This document shows, piece by piece, positions 45,601 through 53,719 of a stretch of 64,000 nt of DNA (position 1 is the first letter of the stretch; each line of letters begins with the position of its first letter). A program made the translations under genes and the position numbers. The notes beneath the pieces are model-generated. The model saw only the letters and a list, made by a program, of their open reading frames with translations, was not told the DNA's origin and made no database searches. This DNA is from Streptococcus oralis subsp. tigurinus (GTDB lineage Bacteria; Bacillota; Bacilli; Lactobacillales; Streptococcaceae), in contig NZ_AP018338.1 in NCBI RefSeq assembly GCF_002356415.1, forward strand, positions 1,794,501-1,858,500, in the 5' to 3' direction.

Positions 45601-46400
45601 TCAGAACGACCTAATTCCTCGCGCATAGCGATATATTTGTCATAGGTTGCCTGTAATTGTTTTTGAAATTTAGAAGCTGAGAAATCAATGTTCTTCAACT
45701 CAGTCTCAAAAGTCGTGTGACGACAATGGTCAGACCAGTAAGTATCCAAAACCTTGAGTTCAGTCTCAGTTGGCACGCGCCCGATTGACTTGAAATAGTC
45801 TTGGATAAAGAGCAAATCATCCACTTCCATAGCCATCCCTTGCTCGGCCTTGTAGCGGGCAAAGTCTTCTGCTGTATAGCTTTCAAAGAAAGTCAATTTT
45901 GGAATGGTCTTGTCTGACTCTGAAAATTCCTGTTTGGCAATCCCTGTTTTGATGTCCTTGAAACGTGAATCCACTGGATTGAGCAGGTAGTTCTTGACCG
46001 CGTCCAATTCAGTCGCATCAATATCTTTATTAACCAAGTAAAGTTGAGCTGTATTGACCGTTACGTCACTAGAACTTCCCAGCAAAAGCAAGGCTTCCTG
46101 TGAAGATGCCGCACGCTGGTCAAACTGCCCCGGCAAGCTTTCGATGGCAAAGAAAGCATAATTGGAAAGATCAGCCTGCACAACCGCTTCATCCAAGACA
46201 TGGTCTGTCACCTGCTCAGAGAAGATATGTTTTTCTGCAGGTGCAAACAAGTCCTCTGACAAGTCAAAAACATCATAAACTTGCACAATGCGAATACTTT
46301 TCAAAGTTGACAGTCCCAAGTTGTGCTGGAGTTCTCTTACCAAACTCTCTGACTTGACCTGAAAATCAGCCTTTTTTTCAACAAAAATACGTTTATCCAT
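42675..46400 (-). CDS. purL: Phosphoribosylformylglycinamidine synthase
   Basis: A 1241-residue large-type FGAM synthetase. An N-terminal PurS-like and linker region is followed by the synthetase core (HTTFETELKN, MFKNETHNHPTEIEPFGGAATCIGG) and a C-terminal class I glutaminase domain with nucleophile Cys in IGICNGFQAL and His/Glu in SHGEGKF. The start is the ATG at 46400, preceded by AAAGGAATAAG; a TTG one codon upstream is in frame. Confidence 0.95.
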   Translation of the reverse strand: MDKRIFVEKKADFQVKSESLVRELQHNLGLSTLKSIRIVQVYDVFDLSEDLFAPAEKHIFSEQVTDHVLDEAVVQADLSNYAFFAIESLPGQFDQRAASSQEALLLLGSSSDVTVNTAQLYLVNKDIDATELDAVKNYLLNPVDSRFKDIKTGIAKQEFSESDKTIPKLTFFESYTAEDFARYKAEQGMAMEVDDLLFIQDYFKSIGRVPTETELKVLDTYWSDHCRHTTFETELKNIDFSASKFQKQLQATYDKYIAMREELGRSEKPQTLMDMATIFGRYERANGRLDDMEVSDEINACSVEIEVDVNGVKEPWLLMFKNETHNHPTEIEPFGGAATCIGGAIRDPLSGRSYVYQAMRISGAGDITAPISETRAGKLPQQVISKTAAHGYSSYGNQIGLATTYVREYFHPGFVAKRMELGAVVGAAPKENVVREKPEAGDVIILLGGKTGRDGVGGATGSSKVQTVESVETAGAEVQKGNAIEERKIQRLFRNGDVTRLIKKSNDFGAGGVCVAIGELADGLEIDLNKVPLKYQGLNGTEIAISESQERMAVVVRPEDVDAFVAECNKENIDAVVVATVTEKPNLVMHWNGETIVDLERRFLDTNGVRVVVDAKVVDKDVELPEERQTSADTLEADTLAVLSDLNHASQKGLQTIFDCSVGRSTVNHPLGGRYQLTPTEASVQKLPVQHGVTHTASVMAQGFNPYVAEWSPYHGAAYAVIEATARLVATGANWSKARFSYQEYFERMDKQAERFGQPVAALLGSIEAQIQLGLPSIGGKDSMSGTFEELTVPPTLVAFGVTTADSRKVLSPEFKTAGENIYYIPGQALSAEIDFDLIKSNFAQFEALQKDHKVTSASAVKYGGILESLALATFGNHIGAEVTLPEFESSLTAQLGGFVFTSLEEITGVEKIGQTKADFTLIVNGVKLDRQKLDSAFQGKLEEVYPTEFAQAKELEEVPAVDSNEVIKAKETIEKPVVYIPVFPGTNSEYDSAKAFEKEGAEVNLVPFVTLNEEAIVKSVETMVDNIGKANILFFAGGFSAADEPDGSAKFIVNILLNEKVRVAIDSFIARGGLIIGICNGFQALVKSGLLPYGNFEDASSTSPTLFYNDANQHVAKMVETRIANTNSPWLAGVQVGDIHAIPVSHGEGKFVVTAEEFAELRDNGQIFSQYVDFDGKPSMDSKYNPNGSVNAIEGITSKNGQIIGKMGHSERYEDGLFQNIPGNKDQHLFASAVKYFTGK

Positions 46401-46414
46401 CAATTCTTATTCCT

Positions 46415-47122
46415 TTATTTCAGCTCTTGCAATTTTTCCCAAACAACTTCGTAAACGTCTGTTAGTTCACCTAGACCTCTACGGAAAACATCCTTGTCCA
46501 TGTGGTTACCATCCGCATCCCATAAACGGCAGTTATCTGGCGAAAATTCGTCTGCCAAGATAATCTTGCCATCCTTGTCAAAACCAAACTCTAGCTTAAA
46601 GTCAATCAATTTGAGGCCAATCTCAGCAAACCAAGCCTTCAAGAGCTCATTGATACGACGGGTTTCTTCCTTCAAGTAAACAATCTGCTGGTCATCCGCA
46701 ATTTTAAGGAATTTCACATGCTCGTCATTGATAAAGGGATCATCCAAATCATCATTTTTATAGTAAAATTCGACAATTGGAGTCTCAAATGCGATACCTT
46801 CTTCTACGCCAAAACGTTTTGAAAAGGAACCAGCCGTGTAGTTGCGGAGCACAACTTCCAAAGGAATAATCTCCACCTTTTTATTGAGTTGTTCCGTGTC
46901 CGAAATTTTCTCCACAAAGTGAGTCGCCACACCAGCCGCATTTAATTTCTCAAAAATAAAAGATGAAATCTGATTATTCAAGACTCCCTTGCCCGCAATC
47001 TGCTCCTTCTTGATACCGTTGAAGGCAGTCGCCTGGTCCTTGTAAGTTGAAATAATGAGATTTTCATCCTCTGTTGTATAGATGTCTTTAGCTTTTCCCG
47101 AATAGATTAGTTGTTTTGACAT
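46415..47122 (-). CDS. purC: SAICAR synthetase
   Basis: A 235-residue enzyme joining aspartate to CAIR with [16 protein letters not shown] at the N-terminus binds [13 protein letters not shown] and DFKLEFGFD are family signatures. First gene of the purine operon; it lies 14 bases before purL. The start at 47122 gives the usual PurC N-terminus ([10 protein letters not shown]); the open frame to 47164 overlaps the promoter. Confidence 0.95.
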   Translation of the reverse strand: MSKQLIYSGKAKDIYTTEDENLIISTYKDQATAFNGIKKEQIAGKGVLNNQISSFIFEKLNAAGVATHFVEKISDTEQLNKKVEIIPLEVVLRNYTAGSFSKRFGVEEGIAFETPIVEFYYKNDDLDDPFINDEHVKFLKIADDQQIVYLKEETRRINELLKAWFAEIGLKLIDFKLEFGFDKDGKIILADEFSPDNCRLWDADGNHMDKDVFRRGLGELTDVYEVVWEKLQELK

Positions 47123-47154
47123 TTTAAAGTTCGCCTTTCGTTTTACTTGAGCAC

Positions 47155-47206
47155 ATTCTACCACAAAAGTATGAAAAATTCAAGATTTTTACGAATAAAT
47201 AACGTT
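47155..47206 (-). promoter_or_regulatory. purC promoter with PurBox-like sequence
   Basis: TGgTAGAAT (TAGAAT 47160-47155) is an extended -10 on the minus strand. Upstream, TTTTTACGAATAAATAACG (plus strand, from about 47186) resembles a degenerate PurR box pair. Start of the main purine transcript; the PurR assignment is inference. Confidence 0.5.
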
Positions 47207-47226
47207 TTCCTATTTTAAGCATAAAG

Positions 47227-47260
47227 AAAAACTGCAAGATAAGCTTCTCTTACAGTTTTA
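47227..47260 (-). terminator. Terminator after comAB
   Basis: AAAACTG...CTTATCTTGCAGTTTT-type stem with an AAGCTT core and U-run, about 30 bases after the comB stop. Confidence 0.7.
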
Positions 47261-47288
47261 AAATCATTTAACTCTAAAAACACGAACA

Positions 47289-48638
47289 TTACTCTTGGTT
47301 CAAAAATTGATCCAAATAATAACGTAGATAACTTTTCCTGCCTGTAATCATCTGCAGGCGACCTTCCACCCCATAGCGAAGTTGTTCTGCCTGCTCAGGA
47401 GTCAGACTGGTCTCCGCCTCTATTTTAAAGAAATTTCCCTTTTCAGTCTTGGTAGCTGTCGCATCAATATTCGTAATGGCAGAAACAAGAACGAGCTCTT
47501 TGTTGGCATCTTTGCTTGTAGTGAAACGAACAGAATCACCGACCTTGAGCCTTGCAACATCTTTTGAACTGAGATAAGCTGTGAGTTTAGTTTTACCTTC
47601 TCGTTCCAAGGCTGGGTAGAGTTGAGCGAGCAAGGTGCCTTCTGCAACCATGGTAGAATCACTGGTTTCAGGATTAAGGTGAAGCACACCGTCCTCGCTT
47701 GCTATAATTTTCCCCTTGTCCAGCAGACCTCCTTGGACTTTCTTACCCGACTCTGCCTCCAAAATTTTCTGATCCAAAAGGGTTAATTCTTGACCGACTT
47801 TGACTAGGTGCTGAGACTTGAGGGATTCAAGCTGACTATCCAGTCCACTTGCGTAGGCTTGTTGAGCTCCAGAACCCGCATACTGCACACGATAAGTAGC
47901 TAAACCAGACTCTAGCTGGGCGATTTGTACATCCACCTGAGCAATAACTTGCGATTTAGCTCGTGGATCTTCTGCACCTTGATTTTTATAGGTCTGATAA
48001 AATGAGTAGGCTACATTTTGACTATCCAGTTGATCTCCTGTTTCAATCGCCGACTTAGCTGTCTGGTAATCGCGAATTTTAGCCTCTGTTTGACTAATGA
48101 GGTTGCCGATTTCGGCTTGGGTTTGACTAGCTGCCGCATTCTGCGAGGAGATGTTGGCATTTTGCTGCGAAACATTGCTCCTAAGACTACTAGCTTGGCT
48201 GAGATAGTCTCGAAACATCTCCTGATATCCAAACTTATCCTCCTCTGGAAAGTGGTTCCCCCCTTCTTGCAGGCTCTTCTGCAAATACTCCAACTGCTTT
48301 TTTTGATCCTTGAGCATGTCCAACTGACTAGCATAGGCCTCCGCTTGGACAGCTTCCGCCCCTTGCTGGTACTGAACGAGTAGATCACCCTGCTTGACAA
48401 GTTTGTTCTCTTCTAGATAATTGGCCACAATACGTTGATTGCTAGTCGACTGGATGTTGGAAATGATTCGACTAGGTTCGATAGTAGCTCTAGTAGACAA
48501 ACTGATCTCCTTCTCTGCAAAGACTGCAAATCCAAACAGAAACACGAGCAAAAGCGACATGGGTACAATCACGCGACTGGAAAAATTATGGTAACGACGA
48601 TGGTAAAACTCTGCGCTTTCTAAAAATTCTGGTTTCAT
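47289..48638 (-). CDS. comB: Competence-peptide export accessory protein ComB
   Basis: A 449-residue HlyD-like membrane-fusion protein: one N-terminal helix (about 24-41), a long coiled coil (about 90-280) and a beta-barrel region toward the C-terminus. It works with ComA in export of the competence pheromone and other double-glycine peptides. Twelve bases after comA. Recognisable start [19 protein letters not shown]. Confidence 0.95.
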   Translation of the reverse strand: MKPEFLESAEFYHRRYHNFSSRVIVPMSLLLVFLFGFAVFAEKEISLSTRATIEPSRIISNIQSTSNQRIVANYLEENKLVKQGDLLVQYQQGAEAVQAEAYASQLDMLKDQKKQLEYLQKSLQEGGNHFPEEDKFGYQEMFRDYLSQASSLRSNVSQQNANISSQNAAASQTQAEIGNLISQTEAKIRDYQTAKSAIETGDQLDSQNVAYSFYQTYKNQGAEDPRAKSQVIAQVDVQIAQLESGLATYRVQYAGSGAQQAYASGLDSQLESLKSQHLVKVGQELTLLDQKILEAESGKKVQGGLLDKGKIIASEDGVLHLNPETSDSTMVAEGTLLAQLYPALEREGKTKLTAYLSSKDVARLKVGDSVRFTTSKDANKELVLVSAITNIDATATKTEKGNFFKIEAETSLTPEQAEQLRYGVEGRLQMITGRKSYLRYYLDQFLNQE

Positions 48639-48650
48639 CTTCTCCTCTTT

Positions 48651-50804
48651 CTAGCTATTGACCAAATGGGCGTAAAATTCACCTCGGGCAAGCAAGTCTG
48701 CATGGTTGCCTTCTTCGACAATCTTGCCCTGATCCAAGACAACAACCCTCTCTGTCCGCTCAGCAATGGTCAAGCGGTGAGCAATGAAAATCAAGGTCTT
48801 GTCTAAAGCCATGAGATTATCCACGATCCGCTTCTCTGTCAAGATATCCAGACTGCTGGTCGCCTCGTCCAATATCAGAACAGGCGCATCCGTTAAAAGA
48901 GCACGCGCCAAAGCAATTCTCTGCCGTTGCCCCCCAGAAATACCTGCCCCATCCGAAGTCAATTCTGTCTGATAATTCAGCGGCATCCGCTCGATATCTT
49001 CTCGAATCTCAGCCAATTCAACCGCTCGTAAGATATCTTCCTGAGTCGTCCCTTCCTTGGCTCCAAGGAGCAGATTCTCCAAAATCGTCCCATTAAAGAC
49101 ATAGGGCTGTTGAGGTAGGTAGTTGATATACTGACGCAAGGATTTTTTATCAATCTGATTGAGATTGACACCACCCAGGCTAATCTCTCCCTGACTAGGG
49201 TCATAGAAATTAACCATCATCTTGGCTAAGGTCGTCTTACCTGACCCTGAAATCCCCACAAAAGCTACCTTAGACCCTTGCGGAATGGTCAAATTGATAT
49301 CCGACAAGACATCACGACCATAGCCATACTTATAGTGAACCTGCTTGAAGGTCATCTCTCCCTTCATCATGCTCAAATCTTCTACCGTTTTCTTCTCCTC
49401 AAACTCCGAAGCTACTAGATAAACCTCATTTAAGCGATTATTGGCAACCTGCGCTGTCTGAAGTTTGGTTTGTAGGTTAATGATATTTTCCAAAGGATTG
49501 GTAAAGTAAACAAGCAGGGTGTTATAGGTAATCAGCTGGCCCAAACTCATTTTCCCATCCATGACCAGAATAGCTCCCAGCCAGAGAACGGCAACATTGA
49601 GCAGGAGCTGAGCAACTTTTTTCAGAGCCTTTTGCTGACTTTCTGCCCGACTATAGGTAAAGGATTTTTTCAGATAAGCTACAAATTCCTTATCAATCTT
49701 TTGATAGCGTGAGCTTTCACTGGTCAAGGACTTAATCGTCTCAATACCATTGATGTCCTCAATGATAGAGGAAGACAGAACCGCATTGGCTTCCATGGTA
49801 TCCCGATTCATCTTTTCAAAAGGCTTCATAAAGGCAAAGATGATCACGGTATAGATGGGAAGTGCCAATAAAGTCATGAAAAAGAGATTGGTATTTTGTG
49901 AAAATAAAACAAGTGAGATAATCAAAATCGTCGACACATCCAAAAAGATAGACAGAATGGTCGACGCTAGCGCATCGATGATGCTATTGGCGTCCGTAAA
50001 GCGAGATACGATCTCTCCTGTCCTGCGTGTCGCGAAAAAGGACATCGGCAGATGAAAAACATGCTTGATATAGGACAAAATCACATCGATGGACAACCGT
50101 TGCCCCAGAACAAGTAAGAGGTATTCTTGCGCATAAGACAAAATCTGCTGGAGGATATAGACGATGACTAGTCCTATTGAGATAATGCCCAAGGTCGAGC
50201 GCATCTGGTCTGGCACGTAACTATCAATGATGGACTGAAGGTAGTAGGAACCCACAATATTGATCAAGGTTACCAAGAGTGTCGCTAGGACGATATTGGT
50301 AATCAAGCCACGCTGTTTGAGTAAGATCGGCAAGAAGGATAGGAGTCCCTGTTTTTTCTCCTTATGAGGTTTATAGTCCGGTGATGGTGCCATAAAAATA
50401 CTAACCCCTGTCCATTCTTGCTCAAATCGCTCACGGGAAATCTTGGTCAGCTTAACACTAGGATCTGGATCAGCGATATGAATGTGCTTTTTATCCTGAC
50501 CTATCACCACATAGTAGTGGAGCAACTTCCCTTCCTTGAGCACATGGGCCACAAAAGGAAAGGTCAAATCGGACAAATCAAAGAGTGTCATATCCGCCTT
50601 GATAGCCCGTGTTTCAAAACCAATCTCCTCTGCTACCTTTACAAGACCCAATGCAGTTGTCCCATCCATGGTCGTCTTGGCTAACTCTCGCAAGTGAGCT
50701 AAGGAGTAATAACTACCATAGTAGCCAAATACCATGGCCAAGGAAGCCACGCCACAATCCATCTGATCCACCTGGGGACGATAGTGCCTTTTCCCAAATT
50801 TCAT
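48651..50804 (-). CDS. comA: Peptide-processing ABC exporter ComA
   Basis: A 717-residue peptidase-containing ABC transporter. The C39 peptidase domain (1-140) has Cys17 in DQMDCGVAS and cleaves after Gly-Gly. Six membrane helices follow (about 160-440), then the ATPase with GISGSGKTT, ISGGQRQRIALARA and VLILDEATSSLD. ATG 50804 follows AAGGAG by seven bases. Its natural cargo is competence-stimulating peptide; the adjacent double-glycine bacteriocin genes are likely further cargo. Confidence 0.95.
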   Translation of the reverse strand: MKFGKRHYRPQVDQMDCGVASLAMVFGYYGSYYSLAHLRELAKTTMDGTTALGLVKVAEEIGFETRAIKADMTLFDLSDLTFPFVAHVLKEGKLLHYYVVIGQDKKHIHIADPDPSVKLTKISRERFEQEWTGVSIFMAPSPDYKPHKEKKQGLLSFLPILLKQRGLITNIVLATLLVTLINIVGSYYLQSIIDSYVPDQMRSTLGIISIGLVIVYILQQILSYAQEYLLLVLGQRLSIDVILSYIKHVFHLPMSFFATRRTGEIVSRFTDANSIIDALASTILSIFLDVSTILIISLVLFSQNTNLFFMTLLALPIYTVIIFAFMKPFEKMNRDTMEANAVLSSSIIEDINGIETIKSLTSESSRYQKIDKEFVAYLKKSFTYSRAESQQKALKKVAQLLLNVAVLWLGAILVMDGKMSLGQLITYNTLLVYFTNPLENIINLQTKLQTAQVANNRLNEVYLVASEFEEKKTVEDLSMMKGEMTFKQVHYKYGYGRDVLSDINLTIPQGSKVAFVGISGSGKTTLAKMMVNFYDPSQGEISLGGVNLNQIDKKSLRQYINYLPQQPYVFNGTILENLLLGAKEGTTQEDILRAVELAEIREDIERMPLNYQTELTSDGAGISGGQRQRIALARALLTDAPVLILDEATSSLDILTEKRIVDNLMALDKTLIFIAHRLTIAERTERVVVLDQGKIVEEGNHADLLARGEFYAHLVNS

Positions 50805-50849
50805 ATCCATCTCCTTTTTCTATTAATCTCTTTAAAAATTTGTAAGATT

Positions 50850-50916
50850 ATTTTAACCAAATAAGGATAAAAACAGGAAAATATTCCTAAATAAACCATT
50901 TTTGTACCTAAAACGC
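50850..50916 (-). promoter_or_regulatory. Possible ComE-type direct repeat and comA promoter
   Basis: GCGTTTTAG (50916-50908) and TTTATTTAG (50895-50887) are 21 bases apart, the spacing of ComE binding repeats, and share TT-x-AG. TAAAAT (50855-50850) about 31 bases further is a possible -10. The match to the ComE consensus is partial. Confidence 0.4.
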
Positions 50917-50949
50917 ACCTTAAAAAACATAAACTATCATTTAAATGTA

Positions 50950-50975
50950 AAAAGGCAGAACAAAAGTTCTGCCTG
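50950..50975 (-). terminator. Terminator of the bacteriocin cluster
   Basis: GGCAGAAC and GTTCTGCC with a 4-base loop and T5 on the minus strand; it separates the bacteriocin cluster from comA. Confidence 0.75.
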
Positions 50976-51014
50976 TTTAAAGTAACCGTTAAAAAATGAA
51001 TGCCTAGAAATAAA

Positions 51015-51215
51015 CTATTCTGAAATGATATTTCTATAAAGCGAGATAAATGTCATCAAGGATGATGAAATTCTAGGTATGTCAAAACATTCAAACCACG
51101 TAGGTAGATTTATTTTGTTTATATTAGCCACGATTCTAATCATTAGATAAGCCATTGAGCTAGACAATACAATAAACTCTAGCCAAGCTTTTTGTAGTAA
51201 TTGAACGACTTTCAT
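51015..51215 (-). CDS. Small membrane protein, possible bacteriocin immunity
   Basis: A 66-residue protein with a hydrophobic segment (about 12-27) and a basic/aromatic C-terminal part. GGAG lies seven bases before the ATG at 51215. It is last in a run of small genes after two bacteriocin-like peptides, the usual place for immunity genes. Function by context only. Confidence 0.5.
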   Translation of the reverse strand: MKVVQLLQKAWLEFIVLSSSMAYLMIRIVANINKINLPTWFECFDIPRISSSLMTFISLYRNIISE

Positions 51216-51239
51216 CTCAAACTCCAATCTGATGGTCCA

Positions 51240-51428
51240 TCAATTCCCAATCGTACTTTCTTTTGTTTTGTACTTGTATCCTACATAAAACAGACCAAGC
51301 AGAATTGGATAGGTTTCTGGATAAAACAAGGTATTGATCGGATTTTTCATAATCAAATACGTTGCGATATAAAGAATGATCGATACGACAAAATACCCCT
51401 CAGCAAATCCTAATAAGAATTGTTTCAT
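51240..51428 (-). CDS. Small membrane protein, possible bacteriocin immunity
   Basis: A 62-residue protein with two predicted membrane helices (about 10-27 and 39-51) and a charged C-terminus. AGGAG precedes the start. Follows the second bacteriocin-like gene by 38 bases; immunity role is inferred from position. Confidence 0.55.
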   Translation of the reverse strand: MKQFLLGFAEGYFVVSIILYIATYLIMKNPINTLFYPETYPILLGLFYVGYKYKTKESTIGN

Positions 51429-51466
51429 AGCAGACTCCTATTTACTAAAAAACAATCTACTATTTT

Positions 51467-51637
51467 TTATCCACCTCGTGCTGCCGACTGATAACCATTA
51501 TATGCCCCCCAAGCTAACAGTCCGATAGCCAAAATACCACCACCAACCACAAGTAACACTCCCCCACCATCAACTTCTTGCAATTCAATATCACTTAACG
51601 TAGTATAATTTTGTTCAATAGTTTGTAAATTTGACAT
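51467..51637 (-). CDS. Double-glycine class II bacteriocin-like peptide
   Basis: A 56-residue precursor. The leader MSNLQTIEQNYTTLSDIELQEVDGG ends in Gly-Gly at residue 25 with the conserved hydrophobic spacing. The mature 31-residue part (GVLLVVGGGILAIG...) is Gly-rich and hydrophobic with a basic end, and has GxxxG-like repeats typical of two-peptide bacteriocins. GGAGGAC-type ribosome site. Likely secreted by ComAB next door and partner of the peptide at 51869. Confidence 0.85.
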   Translation of the reverse strand: MSNLQTIEQNYTTLSDIELQEVDGGGVLLVVGGGILAIGLLAWGAYNGYQSAARGG

Positions 51638-51664
51638 ATTTGTCCTCCATTTTAATAATAAAAA

Positions 51665-51856
51665 TTAGTTTTCTTTTAATACACCGATAATAATCATCAA
51701 TACACTCATAACAAATGCAGACAACAGGCCTTTAGTAGTACTGTTGAAAAAAGGTCTATCAAAAACGTAATAATTATATGCAGACAATCCTAAACCAACG
51801 GCAGTCACCACAATTGTAATAACGAGTAGTATAATCCAAAATGTTTTCTTGCTCAT
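51665..51856 (-). CDS. Small two-helix membrane protein between bacteriocin genes
   Basis: A 63-residue protein with helices at about 5-28 and 44-60 (AFVMSVLMIIIGV). It lies between the two bacteriocin-like genes, suggesting immunity. ATG 51856; a TTG three codons earlier is in frame. No strong ribosome site, so it may be coupled to the upstream peptide gene, which ends 12 bases before. Confidence 0.5.
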   Translation of the reverse strand: MSKKTFWIILLVITIVVTAVGLGLSAYNYYVFDRPFFNSTTKGLLSAFVMSVLMIIIGVLKEN

Positions 51857-51868
51857 ATTTATCAAAAA

Positions 51869-52045
51869 CTATGGATGAGTAATGTAGTAGAATGTTTTAC
51901 CAGCAGCTTCACCAACTTGATAAATCCCCCAGCCAATCGCAATACCCACAGAGACTACCTCCCAAGCAATCCCCCCATCCACATCCATCAACTCTTCTTC
52001 TGTAAGAGCTACAAAGTTCTGTTCCATTTTGTCAAAGTTTGTCAT
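51869..52045 (-). CDS. Double-glycine class II bacteriocin-like peptide
   Basis: A 58-residue precursor. Leader MTNFDKMEQNFVALTEEELMDVDGG ends in Gly-Gly at 25; the mature 33-residue part contains GIAIGWGIYQVGEAAGK with several GxxxG motifs. AAAGGAG precedes the ATG. With the peptide at 51467 it has the make-up of a two-peptide bacteriocin of the CibAB type. First full gene after the micro-ORF block with its ComX-type boxes. Confidence 0.87.
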   Translation of the reverse strand: MTNFDKMEQNFVALTEEELMDVDGGIAWEVVSVGIAIGWGIYQVGEAAGKTFYYITHP

Positions 52046-52102
52046 CTTTTTTCTCCTTTATTTCTATTTTTTAGTTTACGACTTCTAGATCTTAAACCAT
52101 TT

Positions 52103-52135
52103 TTAAATCCAGATTGGAAAAATAACTGAAATCAT
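52103..52135 (-). CDS. Micro-ORF copy 3, interrupted by a stop (MISVIFPIWI)
   Basis: Ten codons with GGGGAG six bases upstream. Reading past its TAA stop gives KWFK, the same ending as copies 1 and 2 (PWFIKW(F/Y)LK), so this is a truncated member of the family. A ComX-type box TTCGAATA lies at 52172-52165. Confidence 0.5.
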   Translation of the reverse strand: MISVIFPIWI

Positions 52136-52164
52136 TTCTCCCCTTCCTTTTCTTCTCACTTATC

Positions 52165-52172
52165 TATTCGAA
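52165..52172 (-). promoter_or_regulatory. ComX-type box (TTCGAATA), unit 3
   Basis: Fits TNCGAATA, the competence sigma factor box, on the coding strand, with a T-run just upstream. Serves micro-ORF 3 and probably the bacteriocin operon. Confidence 0.65.
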
Positions 52173-52203
52173 AAATGATTGAAAATGAGCAGGTAAATTT
52201 CAT

Positions 52204-52254
52204 TTATTTCAAATACCATTTGATAAACCATGGCAATAAGATTGGTAAATACAT
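52204..52254 (-). CDS. Micro-ORF copy 2, peptide MYLPILLPWFIKWYLK
   Basis: Sixteen codons and a TAA stop, with AAGGAG eight bases upstream of the ATG. The peptide is short, aromatic, amphipathic and basic at the end, with no leader or Gly-Gly site. It shares the PWFIKWxLK core with copy 1 although codons differ, which indicates selection on the peptide. Not a known family to me. Possible leaderless antimicrobial or signal peptide; inference. Confidence 0.6.
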   Translation of the reverse strand: MYLPILLPWFIKWYLK

Positions 52255-52287
52255 CGCGTAATCTCCTTCCCTTTTTCCTTACCTATC

Positions 52288-52295
52288 TATTCGAA
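52288..52295 (-). promoter_or_regulatory. ComX-type box (TTCGAATA), unit 2
   Basis: Same octamer as unit 3, preceded by T5 and followed by the shared AGATA(A/G)GT segment and a purine-rich leader. Confidence 0.65.
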
Positions 52296-52327
52296 AAACA
52301 ATTCAAAAACGAACAATTCATTCATTT

Positions 52328-52378
52328 TTATTTTAAAAACCACTTAATGAACCACGGATAAAGACCGGTCACATACAT
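52328..52378 (-). CDS. Micro-ORF copy 1, peptide MYVTGLYPWFIKWFLK
   Basis: Sixteen codons and a TAA stop, AGGAGG seven bases before the ATG. Ten of 16 residues equal copy 2, including all of PWFIKW and the final LK. An own ComX-type box lies at 52418-52411. Same size, same core and same layout as copy 2 argue that this is a real small gene family. Confidence 0.6.
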   Translation of the reverse strand: MYVTGLYPWFIKWFLK

Positions 52379-52410
52379 AAACATTCCTCCTTTTATCTTT
52401 CTCATCTCTT

Positions 52411-52418
52411 TATTCGCA
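52411..52418 (-). promoter_or_regulatory. ComX-type box (TGCGAATA), unit 1
   Basis: Fits TNCGAATA on the coding strand, about 20 bases before the AGGAGG of micro-ORF 1. Confidence 0.6.
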
Positions 52419-52484
52419 ATTTCTACCAAAATTTTCTCTTTTTTCTGCAAATAAAAAACAACATGACTTGCATGCTGCTTTTTG

Positions 52485-52721
52485 CTATTCTTTACTTTTG
52501 ACAACTTCTACCACATCTCCTACACTTTGCAGTTGGTCAATTTCCTCATCACTGATTTCAATCCCAAATTCATCTTCTAGTGTCAAGACAAACTCCATCA
52601 AGTCCACTGAGTCTGCATCTAGGTCATCTTTCAAACTCAAGGCCTCTGTTACGACAAAATCCTCTCCCTGTCTTTCTTGGATAATGGTTACAATACGGTC
52701 AAAAATTTCTTTTTCTGTCAT
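52485..52721 (-). CDS. acpP: Acyl carrier protein
   Basis: A 78-residue acidic ACP. Ser38 in DADSVDLMEF accepts 4'-phosphopantetheine. It lies five bases after plsX, and the pair links acyl-ACP supply to phospholipid synthesis. The typical FabH-linked ACP is elsewhere in these genomes, so this is probably the second ACP. Confidence 0.9.
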   Translation of the reverse strand: MTEKEIFDRIVTIIQERQGEDFVVTEALSLKDDLDADSVDLMEFVLTLEDEFGIEISDEEIDQLQSVGDVVEVVKSKE

Positions 52722-52726
52722 CTTTT

Positions 52727-53719
52727 TTATTCTCCTGAAAATTCACGCGCAGTCTGGGCAACTACGTCTGTTTCTAGCATGGTACGAATCTGGCGAATCG
52801 TACTATACACAGCCTTGGCATCACTTGAGCCATGAGTCTTGACAACCGGTGCCTTAACACCAAACAAGACCGCTCCACCAACATCTGAATAGTTGAGTTG
52901 CTTTTTCAAACCTTTAAGGCTATCCTTGAGAAGAAGAGCACCTAGTTTCGCTCGAAGACCACCACCTGTGATAGCTGTCTTAAGCAAGCCCATGATACCC
53001 ATGGCTGTCCCTTCAATAGATTTGAGCACAGCGTTTCCCGTGAAACCATCTGCCACAACAACATCCGCAACGCCATTCATCAAATCACGCGCTTCCACGT
53101 TTCCGACAAAATTCAAGCTTTCATCAGCTGCTAGCAAGGCGTAGGTTTCCTTACGAAGGGGATCACCCTTGCTACTCTCTGTTCCATTATTGAGCAAACC
53201 AACACGTGGTTTCAAAATCCCACGAACATTTTTCGCATAGAAGGAACCCAAAACAGCGTATTGGTGCAGATGATGGGCTGTATTTTCCGCATTGGCACCG
53301 AGATCTAGCATATCAAACCCTTTGCCATCAATGGTCGGCAAGGTAGACATGAGTCCTGGACGATCGATATTTTTGATACGACCCACAATGAAGAATCCTG
53401 CAGCCAACAAGGCACCTGTATTCCCAGCTGAGAGGACAGCGTCTGCCTCTCCTTCTTTGACTGCCTTAGCCGCTAATACCATACTGGCATTTTTCTTCTT
53501 ACGAATAGCTTTTGTAGGTTCATCATCAAAATCAATCTTCTCATCCGTATGGATAATGCTGACACGTTCTGTCCCTGTTAGATATTGCTTGATTTTGCTT
53601 TCGTCTCCATAGAGTTGAACCTCAATATCTGAAAAGTTAGCCAGGGCTTGATTGACACCCTCAACGATAGCTTGAGGTGCATAATCGCCCCCCATAGCAT
53701 CTACTGCGATTTTTTTCAT
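52727..53719 (-). CDS. plsX: Phosphate acyltransferase
   Basis: A 330-residue PlsX converting acyl-ACP to acyl-phosphate for phosphatidic acid synthesis. [13 protein letters not shown] at the N-terminus and [12 protein letters not shown] are family signatures. The start overlaps the recO stop by four bases. Confidence 0.94.
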   Translation of the reverse strand: MKKIAVDAMGGDYAPQAIVEGVNQALANFSDIEVQLYGDESKIKQYLTGTERVSIIHTDEKIDFDDEPTKAIRKKKNASMVLAAKAVKEGEADAVLSAGNTGALLAAGFFIVGRIKNIDRPGLMSTLPTIDGKGFDMLDLGANAENTAHHLHQYAVLGSFYAKNVRGILKPRVGLLNNGTESSKGDPLRKETYALLAADESLNFVGNVEARDLMNGVADVVVADGFTGNAVLKSIEGTAMGIMGLLKTAITGGGLRAKLGALLLKDSLKGLKKQLNYSDVGGAVLFGVKAPVVKTHGSSDAKAVYSTIRQIRTMLETDVVAQTAREFSGE

